DNA of 36,587 nt from Planctomycetia bacterium. GTDB taxonomy: Bacteria > Planctomycetota > Planctomycetia > Pirellulales > PNKZ01. Location of the stretch: NCBI GenBank assembly GCA_021413845.1, contig JAIOPP010000085.1:1-36587 (forward strand). Reading direction: 5' to 3'. The notes beneath the pieces were generated by a model. That model was given only the letters and a program-made list of their open reading frames with translations, was not told the DNA's origin and did not search any database. Positions 6,300-14,047 of the stretch are shown piece after piece; position 1 is the stretch's first letter, and every line of letters begins with the position of its first letter. Made by a program: the position numbers and the translations under genes.

Positions 6300-8666
6300 C
6301 TACTGGGTCTTAGGTTCCTCGCCGGGCGCATCCTTCACTTCGCAAAGCACGCGAAACCCCAACGCCTTATAACGATAGTCGGGCGCAAACGATCTCCGCG
6401 CCGCTCGACGGCAGAAGCCGACGTCCGAAGTGTAGTCTCCCCCACGCGCGGAACGCTCACGCCCTTCCTTCGGGCCGGCGTAATCCTTCGCCACGAGATT
6501 CTGAGCCGCATAGGCGAACCGCTGGGGGTCGTACCAGTCGAGGCACCACTCCGAGACGTTGCCGTGCATATCGAACAAACCTTGCGCGTTGGGCGCATAA
6601 GATCCGACGGGCTGCGTGCGCCCGAGCGACGCACTCAACGGCGAATCGGCATAAGGTCGATCGCCGCGAATGTTGGCCTGTTCGGACGTGATTTGATTGC
6701 CGCAGTGAAACGGCTTCAACTCTCCTCCCGTGCAAGCGAATTCCCATTCGCATTCGGTCGGCAAACGATAGAACCTTCCGGCGGCGATCTCGACCGGCAG
6801 CTTGTTAAGCCGGACGCAAAAATCGATCGCCTCGTTCCAACTCACCTGTTCGACCGGATGCCGATCGGTGTATCCGGCAGCGGGAGAAAAGAGAGCCGGG
6901 TTTTTTCCCATGACCTTGAGGAACTCCGCTTGAGTGACCTCGTAAGAACCAAGAAAGAACGGCCGGCTCGATTGCACGGGCTGGAGCCGTTCATCGTCTC
7001 GTCGGGTCGGCTCCTCGTCCGGCGAACCGCTTACATAGGATTTGTCCATACTCAGGCGGACGAACTTCATGCCGATGGAATTGACCATCTCTCCCTCCGA
7101 CAACCCGAGATCCTTCGCAACGTCGGCAGCGTGGGGGCCGGCCTGCTTCACTCGCAACACGCCGAACGAACCGGTTGGGCCGGGCCCGCTGATGCGCCGC
7201 GGAGTTTGCTCGGTGCCGGGCGCGATGCGCTGGGCGGAATACGGAACGGCGAGTTTCAAGTACGCATAGAGCTCGTCATCGTCGACGATTCCATCGAGGT
7301 TGAAATCCGCCTTGCCCGACCATGCCGCTGCCAACGCTAAAGTAAAGGTCCCGTAAGTCCGTGCGGCAGACTCCGCGGGCACTTCCCCCGATCGACAACT
7401 GAGAATCGTGGTGATTCCGGGAGCGTAGGTCAGCGGCTTTTCGAACGACGCACCAAGCGGTCCCTCGGCATTCGTCGGCTGTTCGGCGTAGGTGAATCCT
7501 TCGAGCAACAGCAACTTGCGACGGGTCTTAAACTTGCCGATCGATTTAATCACGTCTTCGATGCTCACGCCGGTTTGGGCAGGTTGCTCGGCATCGAAAT
7601 CGAGCGGGCAGAGATAACCTCGTCCGTCGAACGTCGTCACGCGTCCCGAGAAGTAGAAGATCGCCGTATCTTGCTCCACGGCGCGCTTCGACCTATTCGA
7701 ATAGAGAATCGGCAAGATCGTCTTGGTCGGATGATTATCCTCGTCCTTGTCGTCGTCGGCGGAAACGAGTACGTCGATCTTCGTTTTGCCGAGGCCGAGC
7801 TTCGCGACCGTGGCCTCCATAAGATGAATATCGGGCGTGCCGCAGGGGAGCTTGCGATCCGGATATTGCGTCACTCCTCCGAGCGCGATCCAGACCTTAC
7901 CGGCATCGAAGCGACTCACGAGTTCTGATTCCTCGCTTGGCTTCGAAGCCGACTTCTTGCGTTCCAGCGCGCTGCCGATCAGGAACTCCTCGCGCGTGAC
8001 ACGTCCGTTAGCGTCGACGTCGAACGTCTCTAATCCGAGCATTTCGCTTCCCGACAATCGGCCGTCTTCGTTACCATCGAGTTGCAGGTAGCGCTGAAGA
8101 TCCTTCTGCTTCATCGCGTCGAGCGCCTCCGTGTCGCCGAGAGTCTCCTCGGAAAGTGCCGCGAAGTTCGCAGGCTTGAGAGCAGCCGGTTCCATCGCGC
8201 GACCGGCGCGAAATTCATCGAGTACGATTCGGCCGTCGCCGTTCGCGTCGTACTTTTCGACTCCTTTCTTTTCGGTTCCCGTGAGGATGCCGTCTTCCGA
8301 GATGTCGCGGACTCGAAACGCTTCGTCGTCTTCACGTTCACGCACGACCTCGGCGAGCATGCGGCGCTCGCGCTCGTGCATCGCGAGAAATTCATCGCGG
8401 GTCAGAACATCGTCGCCATCGGCGTCGCCGTAGTCGGGAAAGTTTTCACGCTCTTTGCCGGTGAGCATTCCGTCGGCGTTCAGATCGGCGGCGACGAAAC
8501 GGGCCTCCAAGTCGGAATTCGGCGTCGCCGGCGGCTCCGCCGCGAGCGACAGTTGAATCGCTCCGTGAACGAGGACGAATGCGGCGGCCGTGAAGAATCG
8601 GCAGCCGAAGGCCGTAAGCCGCCGTCCGTTCAGTCTGCTTCGAAAGAAACGCTTGCAAGGCTTCAT
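6300..8666 (-). CDS. EF-hand / degenerate caspase-like / FGE-like (SUMF1) fusion protein
   Basis: The 788-residue product starts at the ATG complementary to 8664-8666, with GAGGAG at 8674-8679. A signal peptide (about 1-43) is followed by six EF-hand loops at 61-72, 81-92, 121-132, 140-151, 197-208 and 216-227. Residues about 255-480 form a peptidase C14 (caspase-like) fold: WIALGGVTQYPD, AIFYFSG, KLLLL, then YGTFTLALAAAWSGKADFNLDG with a seventh EF-like loop at 454-465. The catalytic His motif FSGHG is FSGRV (R342), and the Cys motif D-C-C-H-G is E389-G-F-T-Y, so it should be proteolytically dead. Residues about 528-775 are an FGE-sulfatase (SUMF1) fold with NSIGMKFV, GSYEVTQAEF, RLPTECEWEFA, HGNVSEW and RGGDY...GFRV. 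Of the two FGE copper-binding cysteines only C752 remains; the other position is S747. The protein is probably exported and acts by binding rather than catalysis. Confidence 0.9.
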   Translation of the reverse strand: MKPCKRFFRSRLNGRRLTAFGCRFFTAAAFVLVHGAIQLSLAAEPPATPNSDLEARFVAADLNADGMLTGKERENFPDYGDADGDDVLTRDEFLAMHERERRMLAEVVREREDDEAFRVRDISEDGILTGTEKKGVEKYDANGDGRIVLDEFRAGRAMEPAALKPANFAALSEETLGDTEALDAMKQKDLQRYLQLDGNEDGRLSGSEMLGLETFDVDANGRVTREEFLIGSALERKKSASKPSEESELVSRFDAGKVWIALGGVTQYPDRKLPCGTPDIHLMEATVAKLGLGKTKIDVLVSADDDKDEDNHPTKTILPILYSNRSKRAVEQDTAIFYFSGRVTTFDGRGYLCPLDFDAEQPAQTGVSIEDVIKSIGKFKTRRKLLLLEGFTYAEQPTNAEGPLGASFEKPLTYAPGITTILSCRSGEVPAESAARTYGTFTLALAAAWSGKADFNLDGIVDDDELYAYLKLAVPYSAQRIAPGTEQTPRRISGPGPTGSFGVLRVKQAGPHAADVAKDLGLSEGEMVNSIGMKFVRLSMDKSYVSGSPDEEPTRRDDERLQPVQSSRPFFLGSYEVTQAEFLKVMGKNPALFSPAAGYTDRHPVEQVSWNEAIDFCVRLNKLPVEIAAGRFYRLPTECEWEFACTGGELKPFHCGNQITSEQANIRGDRPYADSPLSASLGRTQPVGSYAPNAQGLFDMHGNVSEWCLDWYDPQRFAYAAQNLVAKDYAGPKEGRERSARGGDYTSDVGFCRRAARRSFAPDYRYKALGFRVLCEVKDAPGEEPKTQ

Positions 8667-8721
8667 GCGCAGTCTCCTCGGTGCCGCATCTTCTTCGGAA
8701 TCCGACGATCTTGCGGTCGAG

Positions 8722-10170
8722 CTACTTCGCCGCTTTCATACTGAAGCTCGTGATGTGGGCTTTCAGGCCCACGATTTGAAACGTGATCGTGGCGGTTACG
8801 GGAGTCTTTTCGGCTTCGATGTCGTATTCAATTTGAAAGTTCGGCCGCGGTTTCCCTTGGTCGTCGAGTCGACTGATCACGCCGTTCCATTCCACACTCT
8901 TAACCTCCCCCATCGCCAAACGATTTCGCTTGAAATAGGCCTGCACCTTCTCGAAGCCGAGTTGTTTTTGAACTTCGGGATAGAAGAGCGCAAACGCTTC
9001 CTGGTCTTTCTCCGCGATAAGCAACTCGATAAACCGCTTCCCTTTCGGGCCGTAGAACTCACCGAAGCGCAAAGCCGTCGGTTTGCCGTTCTCAGTCAAC
9101 AGTAAGGCCGACAACTTTTCGTTGATGTCGTCCGCTAGCGGGGCTCTGATTTGTAGCGCCTCGATGCGCCCATCGACGGTGCCGGTTCGCAGTTTGGCTT
9201 TGCCTTGCGCAAATGTGGCGTCAACGACCGTTTCTCGGAGGCGTTCTCCTTTGAGCTCGAGATCGGCCTCAACGACCAAGTCGTTTTTTCCCGGCATCGT
9301 GATCTCGCCGTACTCCGAGCGAAACGTGTCGACGAGAAACTGCACGACGAGTTCATCGATTTCCGATTTCCCGCGTTCGTTGATCTCCGCAAACAGCGGC
9401 TTGACATCCCCGGTTTGAAATGCCGAAACCAAAACACCGATGTACTTCGGCAACGTCGACGGCTCATCCGTGGGCACATTCTTCGGCACGGCGGCTCCTG
9501 CATCCGAAGACGTGGGCTTAAGCATTCCAGCGACGAATTCGGCTTTCGTAACGCGGCCATCTTGATCGGTGTCGAAGGCTTTATACACGGGCCTTAATTC
9601 GGAACCGCTCAGTCGATCGTCTTCATTGCCGTCGGCGACGCGGAACATCTGCTCGGCGCGGGCGCTATCGGCGGATCTCAGGGCCGATGCGGCGGCCGCA
9701 CGTTGGGCTTCCGCTCTCATCAGGGCGGCAGAGGGAGAAGTTATGTCCGGCACCGGCTCCGACTTCGACTTCGACTTCGATGCGAAACCTCTCAGGAATT
9801 CTTGCTTGGTGACTTGCCCATCCTGGTCGGCGTCGAATTTCTCGAAGCCCTTCACTTCCTTGCCGGATAAAAATCCATCTTCCGTGATGTCTCGTTGAGC
9901 GAACAATTTCACGGGATCGATCGACGACCCTTCGTTCGGAGACGATGCTTTCTCGTATTCGGCGCGTGTGACCTTGCCGTCGCCGTCGGCATCGCGAGCC
10001 GCGACGCCTTTTGCCTCTAGGCCCGAGAGGACTCCGTCTTCATTGATGTCGAGTCGCTCGAACGACTCGGCGGCGGAAGTCTGGGCACCTAGGCTTCTCG
10101 GAAAACATGCGGCAACGCAGAGCACCGCGAGCAACAGTCGACTTCGATCGAACATCTCACGGCATCTCAT
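8722..10170 (-). CDS. secreted EF-hand protein with two DUF3887-like units
   Basis: The chosen start is the ATG complementary to 10168-10170 (482 residues), with GGAG at 10179-10182; the frame is open to 10227. A signal peptide (about 1-30, MFDRSRLLLAVLCVAACFPRSLGAQ) precedes six EF-hand loops at 41-52, 60-71, 94-105, 113-124, 180-191 and 200-211. The fifth (DGNEDDRLSGSE) has Asp where loop Gly is usual. Residues about 240-480 hold two alpha+beta units resembling DUF3887: AFQTGDVKPLFAEINERG...SEYGEI, then RFIELLIAEKDQEAFALFYPEVQKQL...LAMGEVKSVE. The whole layout recurs at 30756-32048, including AFQTG, NERG and FQIVGLKA, so the two are paralogues. It is the first gene of the minus-strand cassette, 55 bases before the caspase-like gene. 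The function of the C-terminal units is unknown; calcium binding by the N-terminal part is likely. Confidence 0.87.
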   Translation of the reverse strand: MRCREMFDRSRLLLAVLCVAACFPRSLGAQTSAAESFERLDINEDGVLSGLEAKGVAARDADGDGKVTRAEYEKASSPNEGSSIDPVKLFAQRDITEDGFLSGKEVKGFEKFDADQDGQVTKQEFLRGFASKSKSKSEPVPDITSPSAALMRAEAQRAAAASALRSADSARAEQMFRVADGNEDDRLSGSELRPVYKAFDTDQDGRVTKAEFVAGMLKPTSSDAGAAVPKNVPTDEPSTLPKYIGVLVSAFQTGDVKPLFAEINERGKSEIDELVVQFLVDTFRSEYGEITMPGKNDLVVEADLELKGERLRETVVDATFAQGKAKLRTGTVDGRIEALQIRAPLADDINEKLSALLLTENGKPTALRFGEFYGPKGKRFIELLIAEKDQEAFALFYPEVQKQLGFEKVQAYFKRNRLAMGEVKSVEWNGVISRLDDQGKPRPNFQIEYDIEAEKTPVTATITFQIVGLKAHITSFSMKAAK

Positions 10171-10584
10171 GGTTGTCGCTCCGAAAATGAATGGCCTTGT
10201 AGGATAAGAATCGCGACATGCCGACATGCCTCTCGGCGAACGAGTCCCGCCCTTGAATTCGCCGACGGTCGAAACTTAACGATTCGTTATCTTAACAACC
10301 CCCACGTTGTAGGGACGAAAAATCTCCTTTTTAATCGCTTTTGCTGCGTGCGGCGCCGCACGAATCGAACCGTCCGTTTAACCCGACACACCAGATGATT
10401 AATATCAGCCGATTGGGACGGTCGATCTCAACGGCGCAACTCGGCCGCATGAACAGGTCCGATATCAAGGCCTGCTACGCATGATGGCACCGGCCATTCT
10501 TCCGTCGAAGGTCGCATCGAGAGCATAGCGGAAGCAACTCGAGGCCGCTTGAAGCCCCGACATCATCGCGAACCACATATCCCA
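10171..10584. other. divergent intergenic region
   Basis: About 410 bases separate two divergent gene groups and should hold promoters in both directions. It contains an AT-rich stretch at 10273-10340 (aacttaacgattcgttatc, then tcctttttaatcgctttt) with CTTAAC at 10273-10278 and 10289-10294, and a 16-base palindrome at 10347-10362. No gene is supported; the minus frame at 10475-10858 overlaps the hydrolase gene and has no support. Confidence 0.5.
10347..10362. promoter_or_regulatory. 16-base perfect palindrome in a divergent promoter region
   Basis: CGTGCGGCGCCGCACG is a perfect eight-base inverted repeat midway between divergent operons. The expected number of such perfect 16-base palindromes in this window is about 0.5 for random sequence and higher at high GC. 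It is a candidate dimeric-regulator site, not more. Confidence 0.25.
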
Positions 10585-12423
10585 ATGAACGTCGAGAACC
10601 TAATGAATCTCCATCGGCAACGAATCCAGAAGACGTTGATCTTGGGGATGATTCTGATCGGCCCGAGAGAATTAGCCGCACAGCCTCCTCAGGCCGGCAA
10701 ATACTCGGCGCCGGACTACCAAGTGATCGAGGCGCGCAACGAAAAGGTCCGGATGCGCGATGGCGCTCAGTTGGTCGTCGACATCTTTCGACCGGACGCC
10801 GAGGGGCGGCATCCCGCCGTGCTCTGTCAAACGCCGTACAACAAAGACGGCCTCGCAACGCGGGCCAAGTGGTTTGCGAGTCGCGGCTATATCGTCGTGA
10901 ATTCCGATTCGCGCGGACGGTTCAACTCCGAAGGAGAATGGGATCCGTTTTCCTCGCTGCACAAAACCGACGGTTACGATCTCGTCGAGTGGATCGCGAA
11001 ACAACCTTGGTGTAACGGGCGAGTCGGTACTTACGGATCGTCGTACATGGGTTGGACCCAGTGGTGGACTGCCACGCAGGCTCCACCGTCGCTCAAGTGC
11101 ATCGTCCCTGAAGTCGCGCCGCCCGATCAGTTCTTCAACGGCCCATATCAGAACGGTATTCTCGTTAGCTGGGCCGTCGACTGGGCCGGGGCGATGGCCG
11201 GCCGCACGCCGAACATCATCGGCAAGGGAGCCTACGGGGGCTTCGCCGCGACGCGTGACGTCGACTATCGGCTGACTCCCTACCTCGAACTCGACGATCG
11301 TCGCAAGCACGGCCATACCAAGTGGTTCGATACTTGGATCCGGCAGAACACGGCCGCAGGCGACTACTGGAAGGCCATCGCCTACCAAACACCGGCCGCT
11401 TACGCTCGTGTGCAGGTTCCGTCGCTGGCGATTTCCGGCTGGTTCGACGCCAACTTCCCCGGCACGCCGATGAACTACTCGGCGATGAAACGCTATGGCG
11501 GCACGCCCGAAGCGCAGCGCCCGAGAATGGTCATCGGACCGTGGGACCACAGCGTCAACCGCAATCGGATCGCCACGGGAGTTGACTTCGGAGCGCAGGC
11601 GATCATCGACTGGGACGGCTACGTCTGTCGCTGGTTCGACTACCACCTCAAGCAACGCGACAACGGCTTGCTCAACGACCCACCGGTCCATGTGTTTGTC
11701 ATGGGACGAAACGAGTGGCGAGCCGTTGCCGATTGGCCGCTCCCCGAAACACGGTGGACGAAGTTCTATTTTCACAGCGGCGGCAAGGCGAATAGTTCCG
11801 CCGGCGATGGGATACTCAGCACCACCGCTCCCCAAGACGAGCCGCCCGATCATTACACGTACGACCCGGACGATCCCACACCATCGGCACCATTCGCCAA
11901 CGGCCACATCGACGGTCCTCGCGACGTGAAGGCTAGCGCGGCGCGATCCGACGTCTTGGTCTACACCACGCCCGTCTTGGAAGAGGAAGTCGAAGTCGTC
12001 GGCCCGATCGTGGCCCGACTTTTCGCAGCCAGCAGTGCGCGGGATACCGATTGGATGGTCCGTCTGATCGACGTGCATCCGGACGGTACCGCCGCCTTTT
12101 TGAGTGAAGGGGTGATGCGGGCGCGGCATCGCGATCCCCATCGCGACGGCGCATTCAACGCCGAGGTCTTAAGCACGCTGGAACCGGACGTAACCTATCC
12201 CTACACGATCGAATTCTGGCGCCCCACCGGCAAAGCGTTTGCCAAGGGACATCGGATTCGTGTCGAGGTATCGAGCAGTTACTTCCCGTTCTACTTGCGC
12301 AACCTCAACACGGGGGCCGATAACATCGGCCTGGAAACGAAATCCGTGGTCGCACGACAGACCATTCATCACGATCGCGAGCGAGCGTCCTACCTCATGC
12401 TTCCGATCATTCCGCTTCGTTAA
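10585..12423 (+). CDS. CocE/NonD-type hydrolase (X-Pro dipeptidyl-peptidase S15 family)
   Basis: The product is 612 residues from ATG 10585, or 606 from ATG 10603; neither has a strong ribosome site, and both give a signal peptide ending LAAQ. An alpha/beta-hydrolase domain has the family landmarks: MRDGAQLVVDIFRPDAEG, the oxyanion region QTPYNKDG, the nucleophile motif G-S-S-Y-M-G (Ser codon 11041-11043, about residue 153), Asp in GWFDANF (codon 11446) and His in GPWDHS (codon 11548). The C-terminal beta-sandwich (about 415-605) includes SDVLVYTTPVLEEEVEVVGP and GHRIRVEVSSSYFPFY, the typical X-Pro peptidase jelly roll. The catalytic triad is complete. Members hydrolyse peptides or esters such as acylated compounds; the substrate here cannot be told. 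It may head the plus-strand group up to 17579 (the next gene is 140 bases away). Confidence 0.92.
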   Translation: MNVENLMNLHRQRIQKTLILGMILIGPRELAAQPPQAGKYSAPDYQVIEARNEKVRMRDGAQLVVDIFRPDAEGRHPAVLCQTPYNKDGLATRAKWFASRGYIVVNSDSRGRFNSEGEWDPFSSLHKTDGYDLVEWIAKQPWCNGRVGTYGSSYMGWTQWWTATQAPPSLKCIVPEVAPPDQFFNGPYQNGILVSWAVDWAGAMAGRTPNIIGKGAYGGFAATRDVDYRLTPYLELDDRRKHGHTKWFDTWIRQNTAAGDYWKAIAYQTPAAYARVQVPSLAISGWFDANFPGTPMNYSAMKRYGGTPEAQRPRMVIGPWDHSVNRNRIATGVDFGAQAIIDWDGYVCRWFDYHLKQRDNGLLNDPPVHVFVMGRNEWRAVADWPLPETRWTKFYFHSGGKANSSAGDGILSTTAPQDEPPDHYTYDPDDPTPSAPFANGHIDGPRDVKASAARSDVLVYTTPVLEEEVEVVGPIVARLFAASSARDTDWMVRLIDVHPDGTAAFLSEGVMRARHRDPHRDGAFNAEVLSTLEPDVTYPYTIEFWRPTGKAFAKGHRIRVEVSSSYFPFYLRNLNTGADNIGLETKSVVARQTIHHDRERASYLMLPIIPLR

Positions 12424-12563
12424 CTTGCATATTCGGGCCAAGCGGCGAGTGCCGTTCGCGGATTGAGTTCAACTCGCACAGGGGACTTTTAGTTGCGGCG
12501 TGGCGAGCCGGGCAATAGATTAGTATCGACTGATGTGTTCCTGCCTTTATCAAGGTTCCGCCG

Positions 12564-13973
12564 ATGCTGACCATCCCCGGAGCGGATTCCTACTCCCGCG
12601 ATCGCATCTCTCGCCGCAGCTATCTGCAAATCGGCGGGCTGGCGCTGGGTGGAATGTCGCTGGCCGAAATTCTTAAGGCGGAAACGGTTGGCTCGCGCAA
12701 GACGGCCAAGGGCATCATCATGGTGCTGCTGCCCGGCGGGCCTTCGCATATCGATACGTTCGATCCTAAGCCGGAAGCTCCGGTAGAAATCCGCGGCGAG
12801 TTTCGGCCGATTGCGACCAACGTTCCCGGAATCGACATCTGCGAGTTGCTGCCCAGGCTGGCGAGCATGGCCGACAAACTGACGCTCGTTCGCTCGCTCG
12901 TCGGCTCTCGCGACGACCATAACACGCATTGGTGTACAACCGGTTGGGAGTCGCACCCTGCGATGGATGCGTCGCCGGTGATCCCCGGATTTCCGCCGGG
13001 CGATTGGCCGTCGATAGGATCGGTTCTGTCGCGGCAGTTCGGATCGCGCGTCGCCGGAATTCCGCCGTGCGTGGACCTTACCCCGATCGATATCGATGCC
13101 AAGTTCATTCTGCGCACGCCTCCTGCGCAGCCCGGGTATATGGGGGCGGCGCATGCCGGGTTTCAGGTCAACGCAGTCGATCGCCGGAACATCATGCTTA
13201 ACGACGTAAGCCTGCAACGGCTTTCCGACCGACGCACTTTGTTGGCCGGGTTCGATCGATTTCGTCGGCAGGTCGAGCGAGACGGCGTAATGGATGGGAT
13301 CGACGAGTTCAATCGACAAGCGTTCGAGGTGCTTACGTCGCCGCGATTGGCCGAAGCGCTGGACCTTAGCCGCGAAGATCCAGCGACGCGCAGCCGCTAC
13401 GGCTTGGATCGGAGTTACCCTACCGAGCGCAACGGCAAGACGTTGCTCGATCAGTTTCTTTTAGCGCGGCGGGTCATCGAGGCCGGTGCGCGATGCGTTA
13501 CCTTGGCTTTCAGCCGTTGGCCGTTCGGTCGTATTCTCAAAGGAGATTACAACTGGGACTGGCACAAGGACTTGTTTTCGCACGCTCGCGGAACGCTTCC
13601 TTTGTTCGATCTCGGCCTGTCGACCTTGATTCAAGACCTAAACGAACGAGGCTTGCTGGACGATATCGCCGTGGTTGCTTGGGGCGAATTCGGGCGGACG
13701 CCGAAGATCAATGCCGATGCCGGCCGCGACCATTGGCCCAAAGTCTGTAGTGCGCTGCTGGCAGGAGGCGGTTTGCGCTGCGGCCAGGTCATCGGCTCGA
13801 CGACACGTTGGGGTGAAGAGCCGAAGACCCGGCCGGTTCATTTCCGCGAGGTGTTTGCCTCGCTCTATCAGCGATTGGGGATCGATGTTGCCACCGTCCA
13901 ATTCAAGGATTTAGCAGGTCGGCCGCAATACCTCGTGGGCGATCACCGGCCGATGCCGGAGCTCGTAAGTTAA
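12564..13973 (+). CDS. DUF1501 protein with Tat-type leader
   Basis: The 469-residue product starts at ATG 12564 with AAGG at 12552-12555. The leader contains S-R-R-S-Y-L-Q followed by a hydrophobic stretch (IGGLALGGMSLAEIL), a twin-arginine export pattern. The body matches DUF1501 (PF07394), an alkaline-phosphatase/sulfatase-fold family abundant in planctomycetes: GIIMVLLPGGPSHIDTFDPKP near the start, LPRLASMADKLTLVRSL, and FGRTPKINADAGRDHWPKV near the end. These are usually paired with a DUF1549/DUF1553 gene, but here the neighbours are an S15 hydrolase and a Kelch-type gene, so this copy is an orphan. The biochemical activity of the family is not established. Confidence 0.93.
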   Translation: MLTIPGADSYSRDRISRRSYLQIGGLALGGMSLAEILKAETVGSRKTAKGIIMVLLPGGPSHIDTFDPKPEAPVEIRGEFRPIATNVPGIDICELLPRLASMADKLTLVRSLVGSRDDHNTHWCTTGWESHPAMDASPVIPGFPPGDWPSIGSVLSRQFGSRVAGIPPCVDLTPIDIDAKFILRTPPAQPGYMGAAHAGFQVNAVDRRNIMLNDVSLQRLSDRRTLLAGFDRFRRQVERDGVMDGIDEFNRQAFEVLTSPRLAEALDLSREDPATRSRYGLDRSYPTERNGKTLLDQFLLARRVIEAGARCVTLAFSRWPFGRILKGDYNWDWHKDLFSHARGTLPLFDLGLSTLIQDLNERGLLDDIAVVAWGEFGRTPKINADAGRDHWPKVCSALLAGGGLRCGQVIGSTTRWGEEPKTRPVHFREVFASLYQRLGIDVATVQFKDLAGRPQYLVGDHRPMPELVS

Positions 13974-14047
13974 ACCACTCGCCGGGAAGATCTAGCCGCG
14001 TCGGGCCGATCGTAAGACTGCTCAATCTACTTCCGAGGGCTAACGCG

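Noticed and set aside
6252-7340. 362-codon plus-strand frame opposite the caspase-like gene
   Set aside because: Shadow of the well-supported minus-strand gene; basic, unstructured reading without ribosome site.
6300-8666. Annotation as an active sulfatase-modifying enzyme or active caspase
   Set aside because: Both catalytic motifs lack required residues, so only the folds are claimed.
10672-12141. 489-codon minus-strand frame
   Set aside because: Opposite-strand shadow of the S15 hydrolase, whose catalytic motifs are intact.
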